NCBI GenBank assembly: GCA_030695415.1
Contig: JAUYQZ010000016.1
Location: 45,476-109,475, forward strand
DNA from: Hylemonella sp.
GTDB lineage: Bacteria > Pseudomonadota > Gammaproteobacteria > Burkholderiales > Burkholderiaceae_C
Direction: 5' to 3'
Length of the DNA stretch: 64,000 nucleotides
Positions 9,566-17,103 of this stretch are shown here, in pieces (within the stretch, counting starts at the first letter, position 1; every line of letters begins with the position of its first letter). The translations under genes and the position numbers were made by a program. The notes under the pieces are model-generated. The model did not search any database, had not been told where the DNA came from, and saw only the letters and a program-made list of their open reading frames with translations.

Positions 9566-10714
9566 ATGACCATACCCACACCTCGCTCACTCCCGCCCTG
9601 TTTCCTGGCCGCCGGTCTGTTGGCCCTGGCCGCTGCGACGCTGCCGGCCGCCGCCGCACCACCGGCCGCCGCGGCAAGTCCGGCCGGCAGGCCTGCCCTG
9701 ACCGTCTCGGTCACCCAGGCCAGCGCCGCCTCGCTGCCGGTGCGACTCAGCGCCAACGGCACGGTCGCCGCCTGGCAGGAGGCCGTGGTCGGCGCGGAAG
9801 TCGGCGGCCTGCGGGTGCAGGAACTGCAGGTGAATGTGGGCGATGCGGTGCGCAAAGGCCAGGTGCTGGCGACCTTCAACGCTGAAAGCGTACAGGCCGA
9901 CGTGGCGCTGGCGCGCGCCAACCTGGCTGAAGCCCAGGCCAGCTCCGGCGAGGCTGTGGCCAATGCCGATCGGGCCCGCGCGCTGCAGGGCAGCGGCGCC
10001 ATGAGCGGCCAGCAGATCAACCAGTACCTGACGCAGGAGCAGACGGCGCGCGCGCGCGTGGCCTCGGCGCAGGCCCAGCTCGACATCCAGTTGCTGCGCC
10101 TGAAGCAGACCCGGCTGCTCGCGCCCGATGACGGCGTGATCGCAGCGCGCAATGCGACGGTCGGCTCGGTGGTGACTGCGGGCGGCGAGATGTTCCGCCT
10201 GATCCGCCGGGCACGCCTTGAGTGGCGCGGCGAGGTCACGGCTGGTGAACTGGCAGGCATCCGGCCCGGGCTGCGGGTGCTGCTTGGTGCCCCCGGCGGC
10301 GAGCAGCTGCGCGGGGTGGTGCGCATGCTCGCGCCCACGGTGGATGCGGTCACCCGCAGGGGCCTGGTCTACGTCGATCTGCCTGCGCTGCTGACCAGCG
10401 GCAAACCCGCGATGTCTGCCTTCCGGCCGGGCATGTATGTACGGGGTGAGATCGAGCTGGGTGCCTCAACGGCGTTGACCGTGCCTTCGGGCGCCGTGGT
10501 CGTGCGCGACGGTTTCAGCTACGTCTATCGCATCGGTGCCGACAGCCGCGTCAGCCAGGTCAAGGTGCAGACCGGCCGGCTGGTCGGCGAGCGCCTGGAG
10601 CTGCTGTCCGGACTGCGGCCCGACGAACGCGTGGTGGCCAGCGGGGCCGGCTTCCTGAGCGACGGCGACCTGGTCCGCGTCGTCCCGACGCCCGCGCAGC
10701 CTGCTACAAAATAA
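9566..10714 (+). CDS. RND efflux periplasmic adaptor (membrane fusion protein)
   Basis: A 382-residue protein starting at the ATG at 9566 (a TTG six codons upstream is less likely). It has an N-terminal signal sequence ending in an Ala/Pro-rich stretch, then a lipoyl half (VGAEVGGLRVQELQVNVGDAVRKGQVLA), an alpha-helical hairpin rich in Ala and Gln, the second lipoyl half (TRLLAPDDGVIAARNATVG), and beta-barrel and membrane-proximal domains. This is the standard layout of adaptors linking an RND pump to an outer-membrane channel. It is 11 bp upstream of the pump gene and clearly in operon with it. No outer-membrane factor gene follows. The substrate class (drugs versus others) cannot be read from sequence. 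Confidence 0.92.
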   Translation: MTIPTPRSLPPCFLAAGLLALAAATLPAAAAPPAAAASPAGRPALTVSVTQASAASLPVRLSANGTVAAWQEAVVGAEVGGLRVQELQVNVGDAVRKGQVLATFNAESVQADVALARANLAEAQASSGEAVANADRARALQGSGAMSGQQINQYLTQEQTARARVASAQAQLDIQLLRLKQTRLLAPDDGVIAARNATVGSVVTAGGEMFRLIRRARLEWRGEVTAGELAGIRPGLRVLLGAPGGEQLRGVVRMLAPTVDAVTRRGLVYVDLPALLTSGKPAMSAFRPGMYVRGEIELGASTALTVPSGAVVVRDGFSYVYRIGADSRVSQVKVQTGRLVGERLELLSGLRPDERVVASGAGFLSDGDLVRVVPTPAQPATK

Positions 10715-10725
10715 GGAGCATTTTG

Positions 10726-13700
10726 ATGAATGTCTCCGCCTGGTCGATCCGCAACCCGATTCCGGCCGTGATGCTTTTCGTCATGTTGACGTTTGCCGGG
10801 CTGCTGTCCTTCTCGGCCATGAAGGTGCAGAACTTTCCGGATCTGGAGCTGCCCACGGTCACGGTGACGGCTTCGCTGCCGGGTGCGGCGCCCGCGCAGC
10901 TCGAGACCGAGGTGGCGCGCAAGCTTGAGAACGCCATTGCGCCGCTGGCCGGCCTGAAGAACCTCTACACCAAGGTGCAGGACGGCGGCGTGCTGCTGAC
11001 GGCCGAGTTCCGCCTGGAGAAGCCCACCCAGGAAGCGGTGGACGATGTGCGCTCGGCGGTGCAGGGCGTGCGGGCCGATCTGCCGGGGGACCTGCGCGAC
11101 CCGATCATCGGCAAGATCAACCTGTCCGGTGCACCCATCCTGGCGCTCACGATCCGCTCGGACCGCATGGACGAGGAGGCGCTGAGCTGGTTTGTGGACA
11201 ACACAGTGGCGCGCCGGCTGCAGGGTGTCAAGGGGGTGGGTTCGGTGGTCCGGGTGGGCGGCGTGAGCCGGGTGGTCGAGGTGGCGCTGGACGCCATGCG
11301 ACTGCAGGCGCTGGGCGCTTCGGCGGCCGACATCTCGCGCCAGCTGCGGCAGGTACAGACCGAAAGCGCAGGCGGCCGCGCCGACCTCGGGGGCAGCCAG
11401 CAGCCCATGCGCACGCTGGCCACGGTCAGAACGGCGGAAGAGCTGGCGCGGCTGGAGCTGGTGCTGAGTACGGGCCAGCGCGTGCGGCTCGATGAGGTGG
11501 CCACCGTGCGCGACACGGTGGCCGAGCCGCGCGCCCTGGCGCTGCTCAACGGGCGGCCGGTCGTGGGCTTCGAGATCACGCGCAGCAAGGGCGCCAGCGA
11601 GCTGGAGGTGGGGGCCGCCGTGGCGCAGGCGCTGGCCGAAATCAAGGCGCAACACCCGGACATCGAACTGACCGAGGCCTTCAACTTCGTGCAACCCGTG
11701 CAGGAGGAGTTCGATGCCTCCATGACGCTGCTTTACGAGGGCGCGGTGCTGGCGGTGCTGGTAGTGTGGCTGTTCCTGCGCGACCTGCGCGCGACCTTCG
11801 TCTCTGCGGTGGCGCTGCCGCTGTCGGTGATCCCGGCCTTCATCGGCATGCATTATTTCGGCTTCAGCATCAACGTGGTCACGCTGCTGGCGCTCTCGCT
11901 GGTGATCGGTGTGCTGGTGGACGACGCCATCGTGGAGGTGGAGAACATCGAGCGCCACCTCAACATGGGCAAGACACCGATGCAGGCGGCCCTGGAAGCC
12001 GCTGACGAGATCGGCCTGGCGGTGATTGCGACGACCTTCACCCTGATCGCCGTGTTCCTGCCCACGGCCTTCATGAGCGGCATCCCCGGCAAGTTCTTCA
12101 AGCAGTTCGGCTGGACGGCGGCGCTCGCGGTGTTCGCGTCGCTGGTTGTGGCGCGTGCGCTCACGCCCATGATGGCCGCCTACATCATGCGTCGCAGCCC
12201 GCGCCCGCACCGCGATCCGTTCTGGATGCCGGCCTACCTTCGGGCCAGCGCCTGGGCCCTGCGGCATCGCTGGGTCACCCTGCTGGCGGCCGGCGCCTTC
12301 TTCGTCGGCTCGCTCTTGCTCGTCCCGCTGCTGCCCAAAGGCTTCATCCCGCCCGACGACAACTCGCAGACCCAGGTCTACCTGGAACTGCCGCCGGGAG
12401 CCACCCTGGGCCAGACGCGCGAGGCCGCCGAGGCCGCGCGCAGCCTGATCAGCCGCGTGGAGCACGTGCGCAGCGTCTACACCACCATCGGCGCGGGCGC
12501 GGCGGGCTCCGACCCGTTTGCGCCGGCGGGCGCCTCGGAGGTGCGCAAGGCCACGCTGACGGTGCTGCTCACGCCGCGTGGCGAGCGTCCCCGCAAGCAG
12601 GGGATCGAGAACGCGATCCGGGAGGCCATGGCCGAACTGCCCGGCGTGCGCAGCAAGGTGGGCCTGGGCGGGTCGGGCGAGAAGTACCAGTTGGTCCTGA
12701 CCGGCGAGGATCCGCTGGCCCTGCTGAGTGCGGCCTCGGCCGTGGAGCGTGATCTGCGCACCATCCCGGGGCTGGGCACCATCACCTCCAGCGCCAGCCT
12801 GATCCGTTCGGAAGTGGCCGTACGGCCCGACTTCTCGCGTGCGGCCGAGCTGGGGGTGACCAGCAGTGCCATCGCCGAGACCCTGCGCATTGCGACCGTC
12901 GGCGATTACGACCAGTCCCTGCCCAAGCTCAATCTGAGCCAGCGCCAGGTCCCGATCGTGGTCAAGCTCAGCGACTCTGCCCGCCAGGATCTGGATCTGC
13001 TGGGGCGGCTCACCGTGCCCGGCGTCAAGGGCCCGGTGATGCTCAGCCAGGTGGCGACGCTGGAGATGTCGGGCGGGCCCGCCGTGATTGACCGCCTGAA
13101 CCGCTCGCGCAACATCACGCTCGAGGTGGAGCTGTCGGGCGCGCCCCTGGGCGACGTGACCGCCGCAGTGGACAAGCTGCCGGCCATCCAGAGCCTGCCG
13201 GCGGGCGTCAAGCAGCTGGCGCTGGGCGACGCCGAAGTCATGGGCGAGCTGTTTGCCAGCTTCGGCCTGGCCATGCTGACCGGCGTGCTGTGCATCTATG
13301 TCGTGCTGGTGCTGCTGTTCAAGGATTTCCTGCAGCCCGTGACGATCCTGGCCGCGCTGCCGCTGTCGCTGGGTGGCGCCTTTGTGGGTCTGCTCATCGC
13401 CGACAAGAGCTTCTCCATGCCTTCGCTGATCGGCCTGATCATGCTGATGGGCATCGCCACCAAGAACTCGATCCTGCTGGTGGAGTATGCGATCGAGGCG
13501 CGCCGCGGACACCCCGGTGCTGACGGCCAAGCCACGTCCGCTCCGATGAGCCGCGTCGATGCCCTGCTCGATGCCTGCCACAAGCGCGCCCGGCCGGTGG
13601 TCATGACCACCCTGGCCATGGGCGCGGGCATGGTGCCGCTGGCCGTGGGCTGGGGCGCAGCGGATGCCAGCTTTCGCAGCCCGATGGCGGTGGCCGTGAT

Positions 13701-13824
13701 TGGCGGGCTCATCACCTCCACGGTGCTCAGCCTGCTGGTGATACCGGCTGTCTACACCATGATGGACGACTTGGAGCACCTGCTCGGACGGCTGCGGGGT
13801 GCCGTGCGCCCGGGTCGCCCCTGA
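10726..13824 (+). CDS. RND family efflux pump, inner-membrane permease (HAE1/AcrB-like)
   Basis: A 1032-residue permease, the usual length for the family. The ATG at 10726 follows AAGGAG (10713-10718). It starts MNVSAWSIRNPIPAVM with the first transmembrane helix, then the porter domain and helix 4 with GVLVDDAIVEVENIERH; the paired Asp (about residues 398-399) are the proton-relay residues of AcrB-type pumps. Helices 8-12 near the C-terminus include GLIMLMGIATKNSILLVEYA. Together with the adaptor at 9566 it should form a proton-driven tripartite exporter with an unlinked outer-membrane channel. An open frame of over 1100 codons on the opposite strand is a composition shadow. Confidence 0.94.
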   Translation: MNVSAWSIRNPIPAVMLFVMLTFAGLLSFSAMKVQNFPDLELPTVTVTASLPGAAPAQLETEVARKLENAIAPLAGLKNLYTKVQDGGVLLTAEFRLEKPTQEAVDDVRSAVQGVRADLPGDLRDPIIGKINLSGAPILALTIRSDRMDEEALSWFVDNTVARRLQGVKGVGSVVRVGGVSRVVEVALDAMRLQALGASAADISRQLRQVQTESAGGRADLGGSQQPMRTLATVRTAEELARLELVLSTGQRVRLDEVATVRDTVAEPRALALLNGRPVVGFEITRSKGASELEVGAAVAQALAEIKAQHPDIELTEAFNFVQPVQEEFDASMTLLYEGAVLAVLVVWLFLRDLRATFVSAVALPLSVIPAFIGMHYFGFSINVVTLLALSLVIGVLVDDAIVEVENIERHLNMGKTPMQAALEAADEIGLAVIATTFTLIAVFLPTAFMSGIPGKFFKQFGWTAALAVFASLVVARALTPMMAAYIMRRSPRPHRDPFWMPAYLRASAWALRHRWVTLLAAGAFFVGSLLLVPLLPKGFIPPDDNSQTQVYLELPPGATLGQTREAAEAARSLISRVEHVRSVYTTIGAGAAGSDPFAPAGASEVRKATLTVLLTPRGERPRKQGIENAIREAMAELPGVRSKVGLGGSGEKYQLVLTGEDPLALLSAASAVERDLRTIPGLGTITSSASLIRSEVAVRPDFSRAAELGVTSSAIAETLRIATVGDYDQSLPKLNLSQRQVPIVVKLSDSARQDLDLLGRLTVPGVKGPVMLSQVATLEMSGGPAVIDRLNRSRNITLEVELSGAPLGDVTAAVDKLPAIQSLPAGVKQLALGDAEVMGELFASFGLAMLTGVLCIYVVLVLLFKDFLQPVTILAALPLSLGGAFVGLLIADKSFSMPSLIGLIMLMGIATKNSILLVEYAIEARRGHPGADGQATSAPMSRVDALLDACHKRARPVVMTTLAMGAGMVPLAVGWGAADASFRSPMAVAVIGGLITSTVLSLLVIPAVYTMMDDLEHLLGRLRGAVRPGRP

Positions 13825-13887
13825 GCAAGAGGCCACGCGCTACTCCCTATAATCGGCCCCCCAGTGTTCCATCCTCCGGGAGTTTCC

Positions 13888-14736
13888 GTGTCCGATCGTC
13901 TTGCGGTGCTCCCGCAGTATCTGCTGCCCAAAAAGGCGCTGACCTCTTTCGCCGGGCTCGTCGCGGGTTCGGCCCTCGGCGGGCTCACCACGGCCATCAT
14001 CCGCCGCTTCATCCGCCGCTACAGCGTGAACATGGCCGAGGCGGCCCATCCCGATCCGGCCAGCTACCCCACCTTCAACGAATTCTTCACCCGCGCGCTG
14101 AAAGACGGCGTCCGTCCGCTGGCTGACGCCCACTGGGTCTGCCCGGTGGATGGCGCCATCAGCCAGTTCGGCCCCATTGAACGCGACCAGATCTTCCAGG
14201 CCAAGGGCCACCGCTACAGCACCACGGCCCTGGTGGGCGGCGACGCCGCTCTCGCGGCGCAGTTCGAGAATGGTCATTTCGCCACGCTCTACCTCAGCCC
14301 GCGCGACTACCACCGCATCCATATGCCTTGCGACGGCACGCTCACGCGCATGATCTACGTGCCGGGCGAGCTGTTCTCGGTCAACCCGACCACGGCACGC
14401 GGCGTGCCCGGCCTGTTTGCCCGCAACGAACGCGTGGTCTGTATCTTCGACACGGCCCACGGTCCCCTGGCCCTGGTGCTGGTGGGCGCCACCATCGTGG
14501 GCAGCATGGCCACGGTCTGGCACGGCGTGGTCAACCCGCCGCGCCGGCCGGTCGTGACGGAATGGCATTACCAGGGGCAGGGGATCACGCTGGCAAAAGG
14601 GGCCGAGATGGGCCGTTTCCTGCTGGGCTCCACCGTGGTGATGCTCTGGCCGCAAGGCCCTACGAAGTTCAACCCGGACTGGGCGCCCACCCGTCCGATC
14701 CGGCTTGGTGAGAAAATGGCCGATTCTGTGCCCTGA
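13888..14736 (+). CDS. psd: phosphatidylserine decarboxylase proenzyme
   Basis: A 282-residue protein matching E. coli Psd along its length (QYLLPKKALTSFAG, TFNEFFTRALKDGVRP, YLSPRDYHRIHMPC, LFARNERVVCIFDT). The GTG at 13888 is chosen because GGGAG lies 5 bases before it and the protein then begins like E. coli Psd; an ATG further upstream is the alternative. The enzyme decarboxylates phosphatidylserine to phosphatidylethanolamine at the inner membrane. The self-cleavage site is LGST; cleavage between Gly247 and Ser248 would leave a pyruvoyl group on Ser248. It is followed 16 bp later by an aminotransferase gene on the same strand, with no obvious functional link. Confidence 0.96.
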   Translation: MSDRLAVLPQYLLPKKALTSFAGLVAGSALGGLTTAIIRRFIRRYSVNMAEAAHPDPASYPTFNEFFTRALKDGVRPLADAHWVCPVDGAISQFGPIERDQIFQAKGHRYSTTALVGGDAALAAQFENGHFATLYLSPRDYHRIHMPCDGTLTRMIYVPGELFSVNPTTARGVPGLFARNERVVCIFDTAHGPLALVLVGATIVGSMATVWHGVVNPPRRPVVTEWHYQGQGITLAKGAEMGRFLLGSTVVMLWPQGPTKFNPDWAPTRPIRLGEKMADSVP

Positions 14737-14752
14737 AACAATGGAGTGATAT

Positions 14753-15907
14753 ATGCCAGGTCTTCTGCCCAACGTGGATCCCGATGGACTGCTCGAGTTC
14801 TCGGTGGTCTACACCGACCGTGCCCTCAACCACATGTCCAAGCGCTTCCAGGGCGTGATGAAGGACATTTCCAGCATCCTCAAGGAAGTCTACAAAGCCA
14901 AGTCGTCCGTGCTGGTGCCCGGTAGCGGTACCTTCGGCATGGAGGCCGTGGCGCGCCAGTTCGCCACCGGCAAGAAGGCCCTGGTCATCCGCAACGGCTG
15001 GTTCAGCTACCGCTGGACCCAGATCTTCGACATGGGCAGCATCCCTGCCAGTTCCACGGTGCTCAAGGCCCGTCGCGTCGGCACCGGTTCCCAGGCCGCC
15101 TGGATGCCCTGCCCGGTGGACGAGGTGGTGGCCACCATCAAGGCCCAGAAGCCCGATGTGGTGTTCGCCCCGCACGTGGAAACCTCGGCCGGCATGATCC
15201 TGCCCGACGATTACCTGCGCAAGGTCACCGACGCCGTCCATGAGGTGGGCGGCCTCTTTGTGCTGGACTGTATCGCCTCCGGCTGCCTGTGGGTCGACAT
15301 GCAGGCCACCGGCGTGGACATCCTGGTCAGCGCCCCGCAAAAGGGCTGGAGCGGCTCGCCCGCCTGCGCCATGGTCATGCTCAGCGAGCGTGCCCGTGCC
15401 GCCATCGACGGCACCACCAGCACCAGCTTTGCGGCCGACCTCAAGAAGTGGCTGCAGGTCATGGAAGCCTATGAAAACGGCGGCCACACCTACCACACCA
15501 CCATGCCCACCGACGCCCTGACGCGCCTGGACGAGGTGATGCGCGAGACCAAGGCCTACGGCTTCGAGAAGGTGCGCCAGGAACAGATCACCCTGGGCGC
15601 CAAGGTGCGTACCTTGCTGGAAGGCCGCGGTTTCGTCAGCGTGGCCGCTGACGGTTTCAAGGCGCCCGGCGTGGTGGTGAGCTACACCACCGACCCCGAG
15701 GTGCAGAACAGCAAGAAGTTCCTGGGCCTGGGCCTGCAGACCGCCGCTGGCGTGCCGCTGCAGTGCGACGAGCCGGCCGACTTCAGCACCTTCCGCATCG
15801 GCCTCTTCGGCCTGGACAAGCTGCACAACCCGGATCGCAGCGTGGCGCAGCTGTCTGGCGCGCTGGACAAGCTGGGTTTCAAGGAAAAGGTTGCGGCTGC
15901 GGCCTGA
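14753..15907 (+). CDS. class V PLP aminotransferase, serine/alanine-glyoxylate type
   Basis: A 384-residue PLP enzyme of fold type I, class V. The ATG at 14753 follows GGAG. The conserved LVPGSGTFGMEAV near the N-terminus, HVETSAGMILP, the PLP-binding Asp in FVLDCIASG, and the Schiff-base lysine in SAPQKGWSGSP (Lys197) match alanine-glyoxylate and serine-glyoxylate aminotransferases. Such enzymes transaminate glyoxylate with alanine or serine and feed glyoxylate/glycine/serine metabolism, which is compatible with the glcD-type gene 5 kb away. The exact amino donor cannot be assigned. A strong terminator follows. Confidence 0.88.
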   Translation: MPGLLPNVDPDGLLEFSVVYTDRALNHMSKRFQGVMKDISSILKEVYKAKSSVLVPGSGTFGMEAVARQFATGKKALVIRNGWFSYRWTQIFDMGSIPASSTVLKARRVGTGSQAAWMPCPVDEVVATIKAQKPDVVFAPHVETSAGMILPDDYLRKVTDAVHEVGGLFVLDCIASGCLWVDMQATGVDILVSAPQKGWSGSPACAMVMLSERARAAIDGTTSTSFAADLKKWLQVMEAYENGGHTYHTTMPTDALTRLDEVMRETKAYGFEKVRQEQITLGAKVRTLLEGRGFVSVAADGFKAPGVVVSYTTDPEVQNSKKFLGLGLQTAAGVPLQCDEPADFSTFRIGLFGLDKLHNPDRSVAQLSGALDKLGFKEKVAAAA

Positions 15908-15930
15908 GCCTCTCTGTCCTGACAACAGAA

Positions 15931-15962
15931 CGCCCCGTGGCCGCAAGGCCCGGGGCGTTTTG
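15931..15962 (+). terminator. intrinsic terminator after the class V aminotransferase gene
   Basis: A nested stem CGCCCCG (15931-15937) / CGGGGCG (15951-15957) with an inner GGCC-GCAA-GGCC is followed by TTTT. It begins 23 bp after the stop codon of the aminotransferase gene and fits a rho-independent terminator for rightward transcription. It also separates that gene from the purU remnant on the other strand. Confidence 0.85.
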
Positions 15963-15976
15963 CATGGGAACTCGGT

Positions 15977-16105
15977 TTACTTGAAGATCACCGTCTTGTG
16001 CCCGCTGAGCAGCACGCGGTGCTCGCTCAGCCACTTCGCCGCGCGCGCCAGCAGCGACTGCCCGATGGACTCGCTCATATGCTGCGCCAGCGTGATGTTT
16101 TGCAT
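15977..16105 (-). pseudogene. remnant of a purU 3' end (formyltetrahydrofolate deformylase C-terminus)
   Basis: An open stretch of 42 codons ends in WLSEHRVLLSGHKTVIFK, the same C-terminus as the intact PurU at 19756-20604 (WHSEHRVLLSGHKTVIFK). At the DNA level about 50 consecutive bases (from 15978) are identical to the bases just inside the stop codon of purU (from 19757); similarity then fades over roughly 25 more bases. Nothing of the PurU ACT or formyltransferase domains is present, so this cannot be a working deformylase. Both copies are on the minus strand, so they form direct repeats around the genes at 16237-19722. It is either a remnant of a second purU or the displaced original 3' end. 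Confidence 0.75.
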
Positions 16106-16236
16106 GCATTTCGAGACGCCGGGTGCGGCGGGCTTGCGTGGCGCTGATATCGCGGGGCAAAATGGTTTGGGCTGCAACCCCATGGAGGTGTCCATGAGGA
16201 GGAAGCGGCTGACCAGATTCGCCAATGGGGGTTGGG

Positions 16237-17085
16237 ATGAACAGGAACCGGCAATGCCATGAAGGTCGCAGCACCTGCGCCACGTTGACAGGCTGCCTGA
16301 GCGCCGCAGTCTTGACGCTGGGCCTGGCGTGGCCGGCCCATGCGGACGAACTCCGTATCGGAGGCACCGGAACCGCGCTCGGCTCCATGCAGCAGTTGGG
16401 CCTGGCCTGGAGCAAGACCCGGCCGGACACCCAGGTCACGGTGCTGCGCAGCCTGGGCAGCGGCGGCGGCATCAAGGCGGTGCTGTCGGGCAGCGTGGAG
16501 CTCGCCGTCAGTTCGCGGCCGCTCAAGGAGGCCGAGATGGCCCAGGGCGCGCGCCAGGTCGAATACGGGCGCACGCCCTTTGTCTTTGCCGTGCACAGCG
16601 GCAGCAAGGTGAGCTCGGTCAGTACGCGCGAACTGGCGGACATCTATGCCGGCAGGACCGAGCGCTGGCCCGACGGCACCCGCATACGCCTGGTGCTGCG
16701 GCCGGCCGGCGACACCGACAGCGAGACCATCAAGACGATATCGCCCGAGGTACGTGCGGCCAAGGAGGCGGCGGAGCAGCGCAAGGGCATGGCGTTTGCC
16801 GTGACCGACCAGGAGGCGGCCGACAACCTGGAGAAGATACCGGGCGCCTTCGGCCCGTCCACCCTGTCGCTGATCCTGTCGGAAAAGCGCCCGCTCAAGG
16901 CGCTGCGGTTCAACGACGTCGAGCCCAGCGCGAAGAACACCGACAACGGCAGCTATCCCCTTTTCAAGCGCCTGTACCTCATCACGGGTCCGAAGTCGCC
17001 ACCGGCGGCGCAGGAGTTCGTGACCTTCGTGCAGTCGCCCAGGGGGCGCGAGATCCTGCTGCGCACGGGTCATTCCGTCAGGTAG
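16237..17085 (+). CDS. PstS-like periplasmic substrate-binding protein
   Basis: About 282 residues. The start is uncertain: ATGs at 16225 and 16237 are in frame, and only the second has a G-rich stretch a few bases upstream. A signal peptide with a long n-region ends PAHA, then DELRIGGTGTALGSMQQLG begins a binding fold of the phosphate/tungstate type, with SLGSGGGIKAVLSGSVELAVSSRPL matching PstS-like proteins that contact an anion through Ser/Gly loops. No ABC permease or ATPase genes follow. Instead, the next gene, 18 bp on, encodes a membrane PAS-GGDEF-EAL protein. The binding protein may therefore serve signalling rather than uptake (inference). It lies within the segment flanked by purU 3' copies. 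Confidence 0.8.
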   Translation: MNRNRQCHEGRSTCATLTGCLSAAVLTLGLAWPAHADELRIGGTGTALGSMQQLGLAWSKTRPDTQVTVLRSLGSGGGIKAVLSGSVELAVSSRPLKEAEMAQGARQVEYGRTPFVFAVHSGSKVSSVSTRELADIYAGRTERWPDGTRIRLVLRPAGDTDSETIKTISPEVRAAKEAAEQRKGMAFAVTDQEAADNLEKIPGAFGPSTLSLILSEKRPLKALRFNDVEPSAKNTDNGSYPLFKRLYLITGPKSPPAAQEFVTFVQSPRGREILLRTGHSVR

Positions 17086-17103
17086 CAGGGGCCGGCCATC
17101 AGC

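Noticed and set aside
10525..13836. Open frame of about 1100 codons antisense to the RND pump
   Set aside because: Low-complexity His/Arg/Gln-rich translation and position opposite a clear pump gene; it is a product of GC-rich codon bias.
16193..16261. 22-codon ORF after GGAGG, overlapping the start of the PstS-like gene
   Set aside because: It has a good ribosome site but no codon or sequence feature to support a real leader peptide; kept only as a possibility.
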